Positions 54,205 to 63,304 of a stretch of 64,000 nt of DNA are shown here, piece after piece. Both the position numbers and the translations under genes were made by a program. The stretch comes from Massilia sp. PDC64 (GTDB taxonomy: Bacteria > Pseudomonadota > Gammaproteobacteria > Burkholderiales > Burkholderiaceae_D), in the NCBI RefSeq assembly GCF_900101265.1, contig NZ_FMZS01000009.1, positions 186,001 to 250,000 on the forward strand, in the 5' to 3' direction. The notes beneath the pieces were generated by a model. It made no database searches and was not told where the DNA came from. It saw nothing but the letters and a program-made list of their open reading frames with translations. Each line of letters starts with the position of its first letter. The first letter of the stretch is position 1.

Positions 54205-54233
54205 AAAGTAAAAGGCCGGCGTCGAAGCCGGCC
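54205..54233 (-). terminator. Hairpin with U-rich tail between receptor and amylosucrase genes
   Basis: GGCCGGC/GCCGGCC arms (54214-54233) close a 6-base TTCGAC loop on the minus strand and are followed by TTTTACTTT. It sits between the TonB receptor stop and the amylosucrase start and may partly stop transcription there. Confidence 0.6.
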
Positions 54234-54240
54234 CAGTGCA

Positions 54241-56514
54241 TCAAAACGCGTACTTGACGCTGGCCTTCACGGCGCGGCCCGTGATCGAGCGGGCGGCGTG
54301 GCCGTCGCCTTCGATCTCGGTGTAGCCGATGCGGTTGAACAGGTTGTTGGCGTTCACGGACAGCTGCACCTTCGGCGTCAGCTGGTAGTTCAGGAACGCA
54401 TGCACGACGGTGTAGCCGGGCAGGACGAGCGTGTTGGCATCGTCGCCCCAGCTTTTACCCGTGCCGACGATGGCCAGGCCGAAGTTGGCCGGGCCCAGGT
54501 CGTAGCTCGGCGTGAGCTGGTACACGGCGTGCGCCTGGCGGCGCGGCGTGTGGCCGATGGTGGATTCGCCGCCCGGTGCCGTCGCCGTGATCTTCGCATT
54601 CGTCAGCGTGAGGCCGCCGTTGACGCGGAAGTCGCCCACGCGATAGGCCGCTTCCAGTTCGGCGCCTTTCGCGTCGTAGCTGTTCGCGGTCGACAGCTGC
54701 GTCGTCGCTTCGTAGTTGGTCTCGCGCGTCTTCGCGTGGAACAGCGTGAGGAACGTGGACAGGCCGCCGCTACGCCATTTCACGCCGCCTTCCAGCTGCT
54801 TCACCGTGTTGATGCTGATCGGCGCGCTGCCGTCCAGCGGGGTGCCGAACAGGATGCGGTCGGCGTTGAACGCGACGCCTTCGCTCGTGCGGGCGAACAG
54901 CGCCAGCGACGGCGTAACCCGCCAGTTGCCGCCCACGGAATACGACGTGTGGCCGATGTCGTAGTCGACGTGCTGCACGGTGCCCGGCAGGTAGCTGGCG
55001 GCATTGGTGGCGATGTTGGCGCTGCCGCCGGCATGCTGGCGGTCGCGGCGCACGCTGGCGTCCACGTTGACGGGGCCCTGCTCCCAGCCGAAGTTCGCGT
55101 ACGGCGAATTGGTGCGGTATTCGACGTCGACGGCGCGCGAGCAGCAGGCGCCGAACGCGGGACCGACATAGCCCGGCGTCGTGCTGGCCGTCTTCAGCAG
55201 CGCGGGATCGTCGCCCGTCGCCTGCATCAGGTACTGGTTGAAGTTCCACGTCAGGCCCAGCTTCTGCAGCGACGAATACCAGCCGGCCGTCACGTTCAGC
55301 TTCGCGCCGTCGATCTTGAAGGTCTTGGTCAGGCGGGCGTCGTTCAGCGTGTTGCCCGCATCGTCGATCGACGTGTTGAAAACGACGGCGTTGAACGCGC
55401 GGCCGTTGTAGGCCTGGCCGGCGTTCGGGCCCGTGGCAAACGTATAGCTGCCCACCGTGCCGCTGTCGGCCGGGAAGACACCCACGAAGCGGCCGCTGTT
55501 GGACGCCTTGCGGAACTTGTCCGTCACGGTCCAGCCGTTGCCCAGGTCGAACGAGCCCTCCAGGCCGATTGCATTGCTCTTCACGGACAGGCCGTCGTTG
55601 ACGTCGCTCGACACATGGCCGTTGCCCTTGGTGAGCGAGACGTCCTTCACCCAGTACGGCGAATAGAACGACGCGTAGCGCGGGTCGATGCCGGCGATTT
55701 CCGAGATGTGGCCGTTGTTGACGAGGACCGGCACGGGCAGCGCCGTCGGGCTCTGGTCGTCGAGGTGCTTGAGCGAGACGCGCACGAAGCCGCCGTCGAA
55801 GTCGTGCGTGAAGTTCGCGCGCAGCTGGCCGCCCCGCTCGTCCTTGCCGGCCGCGTTGCGGATGCCTTCGCCGCGGCGGTAGAAGCCGCCGACGAAGAAG
55901 CGGTCGCGCTCCGAGATCGGCGCGCCGTAGTCGAAGTCGACGCGCGTGCTGTCGTAATCGAGGCCGCGCGTGAGGCCGATGCTGCCGCCCTTCTGTGCGC
56001 CATCCTTGGAAATGAAGTTGATGATGCCGCCGGGCGAGTTGGTGGCCAGCGTGGATGCGGAACCGCCGCGCACGGCTTCCACGTGATCGAGCGTGCCGTC
56101 GATCTTGATGTAGCTGTCGGGGGTGATGAAGTTGAAGTCGCCGAACTGCAGCACCGGCAGGCCGTCTTCCTGCATCTGCACGTAGCGCGCGCCGCCCGCG
56201 GAGATGGGCACGCCGCGCACGGTGATGTTGGCATTGCCTTCGCCACCCGACGATTCCGAGCGCACGCCGGGGATCGAACGCAGCACTTCGGCGGCGCTGG
56301 TCGGCGCGAGGTTCTGGATGGCGTCCGCTTCCAGCGTGCTGACCGAGACGCTCGACTTCATCTTGCTCGAACCGATCGGCGTGCCGGTGACGACGACGCG
56401 TTCCATCTTCAGACCATCGGCCGCCGGGGCAGCCGCTTCCTGCGCGGACGCCGCACCCAGGTGCAGCAAAGCCAGCGCCACGGCACGCGCCGTGTGCTTC
56501 ATGCGAACTTCCAT
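54241..56514 (-). CDS. TonB-dependent receptor, probable sucrose receptor (SuxA-like)
   Basis: A 757-residue outer-membrane receptor with a short signal peptide (to about residue 25), a plug domain (about 30-170; RVVVTGTPIGSS, EVLRSIPGVRSE, ITVRGVPIS, HVEAVRGGSASTLATNS) and a barrel ending in the terminal Phe of VKYAF. ATG at 56514 follows GGAGGAGAC. The locus resembles Xanthomonas sux, where SuxA imports sucrose with TonB energy. The substrate is inferred from neighbours. Confidence 0.9.
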   Translation of the reverse strand: MEVRMKHTARAVALALLHLGAASAQEAAAPAADGLKMERVVVTGTPIGSSKMKSSVSVSTLEADAIQNLAPTSAAEVLRSIPGVRSESSGGEGNANITVRGVPISAGGARYVQMQEDGLPVLQFGDFNFITPDSYIKIDGTLDHVEAVRGGSASTLATNSPGGIINFISKDGAQKGGSIGLTRGLDYDSTRVDFDYGAPISERDRFFVGGFYRRGEGIRNAAGKDERGGQLRANFTHDFDGGFVRVSLKHLDDQSPTALPVPVLVNNGHISEIAGIDPRYASFYSPYWVKDVSLTKGNGHVSSDVNDGLSVKSNAIGLEGSFDLGNGWTVTDKFRKASNSGRFVGVFPADSGTVGSYTFATGPNAGQAYNGRAFNAVVFNTSIDDAGNTLNDARLTKTFKIDGAKLNVTAGWYSSLQKLGLTWNFNQYLMQATGDDPALLKTASTTPGYVGPAFGACCSRAVDVEYRTNSPYANFGWEQGPVNVDASVRRDRQHAGGSANIATNAASYLPGTVQHVDYDIGHTSYSVGGNWRVTPSLALFARTSEGVAFNADRILFGTPLDGSAPISINTVKQLEGGVKWRSGGLSTFLTLFHAKTRETNYEATTQLSTANSYDAKGAELEAAYRVGDFRVNGGLTLTNAKITATAPGGESTIGHTPRRQAHAVYQLTPSYDLGPANFGLAIVGTGKSWGDDANTLVLPGYTVVHAFLNYQLTPKVQLSVNANNLFNRIGYTEIEGDGHAARSITGRAVKASVKYAF

Positions 56515-56589
56515 GTCTCCTCCATTTGGTATTCGATTTGTTGGCACCTTGTCAGGCACGCGGCCATTATTTCGCGATTTTTGGAAAAT

Positions 56590-56603
56590 TGCAAACGATT
56601 GCA
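56590..56603. promoter_or_regulatory. Second operator-like site, sucrose operon
   Basis: TGCAAACGATTGCA matches the core of the perfect palindrome at 56674-56697 except at one position. It lies 76-89 bases before the receptor start. A weaker relative, GTTGCA-N7-TGCAAC, lies at 56609-56627. Confidence 0.6.
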
Positions 56604-56673
56604 GTAACGTTGCAAAAACGCTGCAACTGGCCAGCCATGCGGGATTCGAAGATATACGCTATCTTTTAACGAG

Positions 56674-56697
56674 AATTTTGCAAACGTTTGCAAAATT
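56674..56697. promoter_or_regulatory. Perfect 24-bp palindrome, probable LacI-family operator
   Basis: The palindrome is centred on CG at 56685/56686 and has the core TTTTGCAAACGTTTGCAAAA, with AA and TT added at the ends. A centre of AACGTT flanked by symmetrical arms is the usual LacI/GalR-family operator plan. It lies between the regulator stop (56740) and the receptor start (56514). Confidence 0.8.
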
Positions 56698-56739
56698 GGC
56701 GTGCAACGAGCGCGCTGCGGCCAGCCGGACGACACCCGG

Positions 56740-57753
56740 TCAGGCGCTGGCGCGGACGATCAGTTCGGTGGGAAGCTGGACGGAGGGTGCGCCGCGGCCG
56801 TCGACGAGGACGAGCAGCGCATCGACGAGGGCGCGCGCCGCCACGTCGCGCGGCTGGGCGACGGTGGTGAGCGGCGGATGGAAGTAACTGGACAGCTCGA
56901 TGTCGTCGTAGCCGACGACGGCCACGTCGGCCGGCACATCCCTGCCTTGCTCGCGCATGGCGTGGATGGCCTTCATCGCGAGCAGGTCGCTGCTGGCGAA
57001 CAGGGCATCGTACGCGACTCCGCGCCGGGCGAGCTCCGCGACGGCCTGGCCGCCGCTCTCGGGCAGGAACGAGGATGCCACGTGCAATTGCGGATCGGGC
57101 GACAGACCGTGCGCGGCCAGCGCCTGTACGTAGCCGCGATGGCGCTGCTCGACTTCGGGCAGGCTCGTGTCGCCGAAGAAGGCGATGCGGCGCCGGCCCT
57201 GCGCCAGCAGGCGCTCCGTCGCGAGGCGGCCGCCCGTGACGTTGTCGCCGCCGACCGTCGTGTACAACTGCTGCGGCAGTTGCGCGCCCCAGACGACGAA
57301 CGGCACGCCGCGCGCGGCCATCTTGTTGAGCTGGTCGTGGTGGCGGCCCTGGCCGATCAGGATCACGCCGATCGCGCGGCCGCCGTCGAACGGGGCGGCC
57401 GCCGCGTCGACCTGGTCGGCATCCACGCGCGAGACGAGCGTGTCGAAACCCTGTTCGCTGAGCGCGTCCGCGAGGCTGCCCAGCATCGACAGGAAGAACG
57501 GGTCGGACAGCTGCTGGCGCGAGGACTGGTCGATCGGGATGACGACGGCCACCGTGCGGTTCTGCTGCAGCCGCAGGTTCTGGGCGCCGATGTTGATCGT
57601 GTAGTTCAGCGAGCGCGCCAGGTCGAGGATGCGGTCGCGCGTTTCCTGGTTGACGAGGGGGCTGTGGCTGAGCGCACGCGAGACGGTCGACGTCGACACG
57701 CCGGCGAGGCGTGCGATGTCGGCCATTTGCAACCGCCGGGACGACGTCGTCAT
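56740..57753 (-). CDS. LacI-family transcriptional regulator of the sucrose locus (SuxR-like)
   Basis: A 337-residue repressor. The helix-turn-helix is MADIARLAGVSTSTVSRALS (about residues 10-29), and the hinge is NYTINIGAQNLRLQQNRTVA. A periplasmic-binding-protein-like sensor domain follows, with FASSDLLAMKAIHAMREQG. It is followed on the same strand by the receptor gene, with operator-like palindromes in between, so it probably represses the sucrose genes until inducer is present. Six bases separate it from the upstream GST gene. Confidence 0.9.
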   Translation of the reverse strand: MTTSSRRLQMADIARLAGVSTSTVSRALSHSPLVNQETRDRILDLARSLNYTINIGAQNLRLQQNRTVAVVIPIDQSSRQQLSDPFFLSMLGSLADALSEQGFDTLVSRVDADQVDAAAAPFDGGRAIGVILIGQGRHHDQLNKMAARGVPFVVWGAQLPQQLYTTVGGDNVTGGRLATERLLAQGRRRIAFFGDTSLPEVEQRHRGYVQALAAHGLSPDPQLHVASSFLPESGGQAVAELARRGVAYDALFASSDLLAMKAIHAMREQGRDVPADVAVVGYDDIELSSYFHPPLTTVAQPRDVAARALVDALLVLVDGRGAPSVQLPTELIVRASA

Positions 57754-57759
57754 CGGGCG

Positions 57760-58368
57760 TCAGTGCGGGACGGTGTCCTTGAACGACGGCCGTTCCGACA
57801 GCTTGTCGAACAGGCGCGCCAGGTTGGGGTAGGCGCTGCGCCAGTCGATGTCCGGGAAGCGGAACGACAGCCAGCCGAGCGTGCAGCCGACGGCGACGTC
57901 GGCCAGCGTGTAATGGATCCCCATGCAGAACGGTTGCTCGCCCAGGTTCTCGGACATCACGGCGAGTCCGCCGTGCACCTTGCCCATCTGGCGGTCGAAC
58001 CAGGCCTGGCTCTGCTGGTCGGCCGGGCGCCAGTTGCGTTCCAGGTAGGCCAGCACGGCCGCGTCCAGCACGCCGTCCGCGAGCGCTTCCCACACCTTGA
58101 CGTTGGCGCGGTCGCGGCTGTTCGCGGGCAGCAGCTTGCACACGGGCGTCAGCGTGTCGAGGTATTCCGCGATCACGCGCGAGTCGTACATCGTGCTGCC
58201 GTCTTCCATCACGAGGCACGGCACCTTGCCCAGCGGGTTCGACGATGCGATCTTCGTTTCCGGCGCCCAGACGTTTTCCAGCTCGAACTGATAGTCGAGC
58301 TTTTTCTCTGCCAGGACGACGCGCGCCTTGCGCACATAGGCACTCGTGAAGGAACCGATGAGTTTCAT
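57760..58368 (-). CDS. Glutathione S-transferase family protein
   Basis: A 202-residue GST-fold protein resembling E. coli YibF. N-terminal SFTSAYVRKARVVLAEKKLD holds the catalytic Ser region; NPLGKVPCLVMEDGSTMYDS is the cis-Pro glutathione-binding segment. The C-terminal helical domain contains YTLADVAVGCTLGWL. The substrate is unknown. It precedes the LacI gene by six bases on the same strand, but nothing suggests a role in sugar metabolism. Confidence 0.88.
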   Translation of the reverse strand: MKLIGSFTSAYVRKARVVLAEKKLDYQFELENVWAPETKIASSNPLGKVPCLVMEDGSTMYDSRVIAEYLDTLTPVCKLLPANSRDRANVKVWEALADGVLDAAVLAYLERNWRPADQQSQAWFDRQMGKVHGGLAVMSENLGEQPFCMGIHYTLADVAVGCTLGWLSFRFPDIDWRSAYPNLARLFDKLSERPSFKDTVPH

Positions 58369-58533
58369 AGATGCTCAGTCATGTGGATTGGCAGACAGTA
58401 TAGCATCGGCCCCAGCCCGCCCAAACGCCGGGGAAACGCCTGCAACGGTGGCCAAATGAGACTTGACAAAGCGGCCGAGCCCAGGCTGCCGATGGTAGAA
58501 TCTCGTTTTTGCACTCACCGCCTCCCTCCTCCC

Positions 58534-59913
58534 ATGACCTCTACCGCATCCTCCTCGACCCTGTCGGCCCTGTCCCCGCTGGACGGCCGCTACGCCGCCA
58601 AGACCGACAAGCTGCGCCCGATCCTGTCGGAAGCCGGCTTCATGCACCACCGCGTGAAAGTGGAGATCGCCTGGCTGCAGGCGCTGTCGCAGGCCGGCTT
58701 CGCCGAACTGAAACCGTTCTCCGCAGAGGCGAACGCCCTGCTGGACAAGCTGGCCGCCGACTTCTCGGACGTCGACGCCGCCCGCATCAAGGAAATCGAA
58801 GCCGTCACGAACCACGACGTGAAGGCCGTCGAGTACTGGCTGAAGGAAAAAGTGAAGGACGTGCCGGAGCTGGTCGCGGCATCCGAATTCATCCACTTCG
58901 CGTGCACGTCGGAAGACATCAACAATACGTCGCACGGCATGATGCTGAAGGCCGCGCGTGACGGCGTGCTGCTCCCGTCGCTGCAGGCCGTCATCGCCAA
59001 GCTGACCGAGATCGCGCACGCGAACGCCGACCTGCCGATGCTGTCGCGCACGCACGGCCAGACCGCCAGCCCGACCACGCTGGGCAAGGAATTCGCCAAC
59101 GTCGTCGCCCGCCTGCAGCGCGCCGTGAAGCGCATCGCCGACGTGGAAATCCTCGGCAAGATGAACGGCGCCGTCGGCAACTACAACGCGCACCTGTCCG
59201 CGTATCCGGGCTTCGACTGGCCGGCGTTCTCGAAGAACGTCATCGAACAGCGCCTGGGCCTGACGTTCAACCCGTACACCATCCAGATCGAACCGCACGA
59301 CTACATGGCCGAGCTGTTCGACGCGATCTCGCGCACGAACACGATCCTGCTCGACCTGAACCGCGACATCTGGACCTACGTCTCCCTCGGCTACTTCAAG
59401 CAGAAGCTGAAGGCCGGCGAGATCGGTTCGTCGACCATGCCCCATAAAGTCAACCCGATCGACTTCGAAAACTCGGAAGGCAACCTGGGCCTGGCCAACG
59501 CCGTGCTGCGCCACATGGCCGATAAACTGCCGGTCTCGCGCATGCAGCGCGACCTGACCGACTCCACCGTGCTGCGCAACATCGGCGTCGGCTTCGGCTA
59601 CGCGCTGCTCGCGTACGACAGCTGCCTGCGCGGCCTGAACAAGCTGGAAGTGAACCCGGCGCGCCTGGAGCAGGACCTGGACGCGAACTGGGAAGTGCTG
59701 GCCGAGCCGGTGCAGACCGTGATGCGCCGCTACGGCATCGAGAACCCGTACGAGCAGCTGAAGGAACTCACGCGCGGCAAGGGCATCACGCGCGACGCGC
59801 TGCAGGAATTCATCGGCAAGCTGGCGATTCCGCAGGATGCGAAGGACCTGCTGCTGGCCATGACGCCGGCGAATTACACGGGCCTGGCGGCCCAGCTGGC
59901 AAAAGCCATCTGA
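58534..59913 (+). CDS. purB: Adenylosuccinate lyase
   Basis: A 459-residue fumarase-superfamily enzyme that catalyses two steps of purine synthesis (SAICAR to AICAR, adenylosuccinate to AMP). SSTMPHKVNPIDFENSEGNL is the superfamily signature with the catalytic Ser loop, and SRTHGQTASPTTLGKEFANV contains the catalytic His. ATG at 58534 starts MTSTASSSTLSALSPLDGRY, matching the long-type PurB. A strong terminator follows four bases after the stop. Confidence 0.97.
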   Translation: MTSTASSSTLSALSPLDGRYAAKTDKLRPILSEAGFMHHRVKVEIAWLQALSQAGFAELKPFSAEANALLDKLAADFSDVDAARIKEIEAVTNHDVKAVEYWLKEKVKDVPELVAASEFIHFACTSEDINNTSHGMMLKAARDGVLLPSLQAVIAKLTEIAHANADLPMLSRTHGQTASPTTLGKEFANVVARLQRAVKRIADVEILGKMNGAVGNYNAHLSAYPGFDWPAFSKNVIEQRLGLTFNPYTIQIEPHDYMAELFDAISRTNTILLDLNRDIWTYVSLGYFKQKLKAGEIGSSTMPHKVNPIDFENSEGNLGLANAVLRHMADKLPVSRMQRDLTDSTVLRNIGVGFGYALLAYDSCLRGLNKLEVNPARLEQDLDANWEVLAEPVQTVMRRYGIENPYEQLKELTRGKGITRDALQEFIGKLAIPQDAKDLLLAMTPANYTGLAAQLAKAI

Positions 59914-59917
59914 TCGG

Positions 59918-59945
59918 AAACCGGGGCGCGTCCCCGGTTTTTTTT
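59918..59945 (+). terminator. Intrinsic terminator of purB
   Basis: AAACCGGGG pairs with CCCCGGTTT (9 bp) around CGCGT and is followed by a run of eight T residues (59938-59945). It lies between the convergent purB and receptor genes. Confidence 0.9.
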
Positions 59946-61876
59946 CATCTCTGCCAGGTGAACTTGACACCCACCGTCCTGGGCACCTCGCTGCGCACGG
60001 ACGCCACGCCATATTCCGCGTGGCCGCCGTTCAGGTTCGTACCGATCACCGACAACTCCATCCCCGGCGCGAACCGCCAGCCGAAGCGGGCATCGACGGC
60101 CCAGTACGCCGGCACGTCAGGAAAACCCAGCGCGCCGTTGCGGCGCACGGCCAGTTCCAGTTCGCGCGCCCCGTCGATCGCGTGGCTGGAGCGCAGCTGG
60201 GCCGTGTAAGCCGGATCGCGACCCGTCGTCATGACGCTGCCCTGGTCGGCGCTGCCGGGCTTCAGCGCGAATTCCTCGTGCAGCAAGGTGGCCCCCGCCG
60301 CCAGGCGCCACGCCTGCGTCACCTGCACATTGCCCCACGCCTCCAGGCCGCGCGCCTGGCCTTGCATCAGGTTGCCGAACACGATCTGTCCGTTGGGCGT
60401 CAGGTCCTGTGTGCGCAGGTGGTCGTACAGGTTGCGGAACGCCGTCACGGAATACGACACCACCTGCCCCGCCTGGCCGCGGTAGCCCAGTTCGAGCACG
60501 CGCGCGGTTTCCGACCGCACGCCCCGGCCGCCCGCCAGCAGGTACGGCGGCGCACCGGGCACGTACGCATCCACGTCCAGCCGCGACGGCGCGCGCACGG
60601 TGCGCGACACGGCCGCCCAGAACGCGTGCGCGGGGTTGGCGCGCCAGGACAGGCGCACGTTCGGCAGGAATTCCGCGCCCGTGTACGGATTGCGCTCCCA
60701 GCGCACGCCCGCCGTCACGCGCAGGTCGTCGCGCAAGGCCACCTCGTCCTGGGCGAACAGGCTGGCCCACGCCTGGGTAGCGCGCGCGGGCAAGAAGGCG
60801 ACGAAGCGGCTGTTGTCCACGCGGTCGCGGTTGTAGCGGTATTCGCCGCCCCACACGATGCTGTGCCGGCCATGCGCGGGCAGCGCGTGCTGCAGCTGGA
60901 CGTCGAGGATGTCGACGGCGTCCGTGAACGTGGGCGGCACCTTGCGGTAGCGGTAGTCGTAATACGCCTGCGCGGTCACGCTGCCGCCGCCGTCGATCAC
61001 GTGTTCCCACCGTCCCGTGACGTTCGCCCCGCGGATCCGGATGTCGCCCAGGCCGACGTCCGCGCCCGGTGCCGCGATGAGCCCTGGCGCAGGCTGGCCT
61101 TCACGTCCGCGCCACGCGTTGGCGTTGACGCTGAACCGATCCGCGCCCCGTTCCCAGTCGCCGCGCCAGCCCACCTGCCCTTGCGCCCGGTCGTCGTCGA
61201 CGGCGCGGCCCGACGCCAGTTCGCTGTGCCCCAGTCCGAACACCTTGCCGTAGGCGCGCCAATGGCCACCCGTGAGCAGCCCGCCGTGGCGGAACGCGGC
61301 CTGCGCGCCATTGTCGTCGGCGCGCAGGACGAGCAGATCGCCCTGCGTGTCGCGTGCGTGGCGGGTCGTGATGCTGATGACGCCGTTGACGGCATTCACG
61401 CCCCACAGGGTACCGCCGGGGCCGCTGATCACTTCGATCCGCTCGACGTCTTCCAGCATCACGTCCGGCTCGTCCCAAAACATGCCGGAGAACAGCGGCG
61501 AATACACGGAGCGGCCGTCGATCATGACGAGGAGCTTGTTGGCCGGGCTGTTGCTCGTGCCATTCATGCCGCGCGCGGAAATGAAATAATTGGCGTTGCT
61601 GTTGCGGGCGACCTGCAGGTTCGGCGCGAGGTTCAGCGCTTCGACGAGGTTGCGCGCGCCCGAGCGGCGGATGTCTTCCGCCGTGATCACGAACACGGCA
61701 GCGGGCGCATCCTGCAGGCGTTCGGGGCGGCGCGACACGGACGTGACATCGATGTTGGCCAGCTCTTCGATCGACAGGTCGGCGAATTCGGCACGCCGTG
61801 CCCCCTCCTCGGCTTGCGCCGGCAAGGTCAGCAACAGCGCCCCGAACAGGAAAGGCACACCATGCGTCTGGGTCAT
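59945..61876 (-). CDS. TonB-dependent receptor of unknown substrate
   Basis: A 643-residue outer-membrane receptor. After the signal peptide, a short segment FADLSIEELANIDVTSVSRR leads into the plug domain (about 50-160; NLVEALNLAPNLQVARNSNA, RVERIEV-type segment VERIEVISGPGGTLWGVNAV), and the barrel runs to a C-terminal aromatic strand (VGVKFTWQR). The LSIEELANIDVTSVSR opening is found in a receptor subfamily whose ligands are mostly unassigned. It stands alone between purB and cytochrome b; no iron or sugar genes are beside it. Confidence 0.88.
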   Translation of the reverse strand: MTQTHGVPFLFGALLLTLPAQAEEGARRAEFADLSIEELANIDVTSVSRRPERLQDAPAAVFVITAEDIRRSGARNLVEALNLAPNLQVARNSNANYFISARGMNGTSNSPANKLLVMIDGRSVYSPLFSGMFWDEPDVMLEDVERIEVISGPGGTLWGVNAVNGVISITTRHARDTQGDLLVLRADDNGAQAAFRHGGLLTGGHWRAYGKVFGLGHSELASGRAVDDDRAQGQVGWRGDWERGADRFSVNANAWRGREGQPAPGLIAAPGADVGLGDIRIRGANVTGRWEHVIDGGGSVTAQAYYDYRYRKVPPTFTDAVDILDVQLQHALPAHGRHSIVWGGEYRYNRDRVDNSRFVAFLPARATQAWASLFAQDEVALRDDLRVTAGVRWERNPYTGAEFLPNVRLSWRANPAHAFWAAVSRTVRAPSRLDVDAYVPGAPPYLLAGGRGVRSETARVLELGYRGQAGQVVSYSVTAFRNLYDHLRTQDLTPNGQIVFGNLMQGQARGLEAWGNVQVTQAWRLAAGATLLHEEFALKPGSADQGSVMTTGRDPAYTAQLRSSHAIDGARELELAVRRNGALGFPDVPAYWAVDARFGWRFAPGMELSVIGTNLNGGHAEYGVASVRSEVPRTVGVKFTWQR

Positions 61877-62165
61877 TATCTTTTATAAATCCATTTTCTT
61901 AACATTTTACCTTTGCACATGCGCGACCCGGTACGCACGTGCGTGGAAATATCGTATGCGCCACGGATTGTCCCGTTGGCTGAACAAAGTTATCCGTGTG
62001 GATAGCTTCCGCGCAATATTTGGAACCGTTAAAGTATCCATATTGCAAATCCACACCCACCCGCATTCGTGCTAGTGTGCTGATGGAAATGCCGGCAGCC
62101 TTACCGCGTAAATAGTTTTTGGTAAGATTTAGTTCTAACTCGTACTAATTCATCGGAGACCCGTC

Positions 62166-62702
62166 ATGCAGCGCTACACCACGACCGCCATCGTGCTTCA
62201 CTGGCTGATCGCCGTGCTGATCATCGGTGCGTTCACGCTGGGTCTCGTGATGACGGACATCCCCGGCATTTCGCCCACCAAGCTGAAGTATTTTTCGTGG
62301 CATAAATGGGCCGGCGTGACCGTGCTGCTGCTCGCCACGATCCGCCTGCTGTGGCGCCTGAAGAACCGCCCGCCCGCGCTGCCCGATTCGATGCCCGCCT
62401 GGCAGCGCAGCGCCGCCCACGGCCTGCATCACCTGCTGTACGTGCTGATCTTCGCCGTGCCGCTGTCCGGCTATTTCTACACGCTGGCGGCCGGCTTCCC
62501 GGTCGTCTACTTCGGCCTGTTCCAGCTGCCCGTGTTCATCGCCAAGAACCCGGCGCTGGCCGAAACGCTGAAGCCGATCCACTACTGGCTGAACATGATC
62601 ATGGCGGGTCTCGTCGGCCTGCACGTGGTCGCCGCCCTGAAGCACCAATTCGTCGACCGCGACGGCACGCTCGGACGCATGCTGCCCGGCCGTTCCCACT
62701 GA
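62166..62702 (+). CDS. Cytochrome b561 (CybB-type)
   Basis: A 178-residue four-helix membrane cytochrome. His12 (VLHWLIAVL) and His46 (WHKWAGVT), together with His residues in helices 3 and 4 (GLHHLLYVL, GLHVVAALKH), fit the two-haem b561 pattern. Such proteins pass electrons from quinol or superoxide across the inner membrane. It is followed 11 bases later by a YceI gene, a pairing seen in many proteobacteria. The upstream 289-base gap holds the promoters of this operon and of the divergent receptor; I see no further gene there. Confidence 0.9.
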   Translation: MQRYTTTAIVLHWLIAVLIIGAFTLGLVMTDIPGISPTKLKYFSWHKWAGVTVLLLATIRLLWRLKNRPPALPDSMPAWQRSAAHGLHHLLYVLIFAVPLSGYFYTLAAGFPVVYFGLFQLPVFIAKNPALAETLKPIHYWLNMIMAGLVGLHVVAALKHQFVDRDGTLGRMLPGRSH

Positions 62703-62713
62703 AGGAGATCATC

Positions 62714-63268
62714 ATGAAATTCACCCGTGGCGGCATCGCTGCCCTGTTGGCCGGCGTCACCCTCATCGCCAGTGCCGTCCCGCTGAAAACCGACGTCGCG
62801 CACAGCAGCGTCTCGGCCGTGTTCAAGCAGATGAACGTGCCGGTCGAATCGAAGTTCAAGAGCTTCACCGCGCAGATCGACTACGACGCGGCGCACCCGG
62901 AAAAGGCGACGGCGCGCGTGGACATCGACACCGCGAGCTTCGACATCGGCGAGGCCGAGTACAACAAGGAAGTGGCAGGCAAGGACTGGTTCAACTCGGC
63001 CAAGTTTCCGAAAGCAACCTTCGTGTCGTCCGCCATCAAGCCGGCCGGCGCGGGCAAGCTGAACGTGTCCGGCAAGCTGACCATCAAGGGCAGGACCCAG
63101 GACGTCACCTTCCCGGTCACGATCAAGCCGGAAGGCGGCAAACAGGTTTTCGAAGGACAGCTGCCGATCAAGCGGCTGGCCTTCAACATCGGCGAAGGCG
63201 AGTGGAAGGACACGAGCATGGTCGCCGACGAAGTCGTCATCAAATTCCGCGTCGCCGCGGGACAGTAA
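62714..63268 (+). CDS. YceI-family periplasmic protein 1
   Basis: A 184-residue exported protein with a signal peptide (cleavage near SAVP). YceI proteins are lipocalin-like barrels that bind polyisoprenoids such as ubiquinone. HSSVSAVFKQMNVPVESKFK and IDTASFDIGEAEYNKEVAGK are typical segments. It follows cytochrome b561 with a GAAGGAG ribosome-binding site and precedes a second, more divergent YceI. Confidence 0.9.
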   Translation: MKFTRGGIAALLAGVTLIASAVPLKTDVAHSSVSAVFKQMNVPVESKFKSFTAQIDYDAAHPEKATARVDIDTASFDIGEAEYNKEVAGKDWFNSAKFPKATFVSSAIKPAGAGKLNVSGKLTIKGRTQDVTFPVTIKPEGGKQVFEGQLPIKRLAFNIGEGEWKDTSMVADEVVIKFRVAAGQ

Positions 63269-63304
63269 CAATCAACACCTACCACTGTTAAAGGATCGTC
63301 TTAC

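Noticed and set aside
58471..58518. TTGACA and TAGAAT as the purB promoter
   Set aside because: The two hexamers are about 27 bases apart, too far for a sigma-70 promoter.
61989..62006. TTATCC/GGATAG inverted motif resembling DnaA boxes in the AT-rich gap before cytochrome b
   Set aside because: Only one poor match to TTATCCACA is present, with no cluster of boxes and no dnaA, dnaN or gidA nearby, so an origin is not supported.
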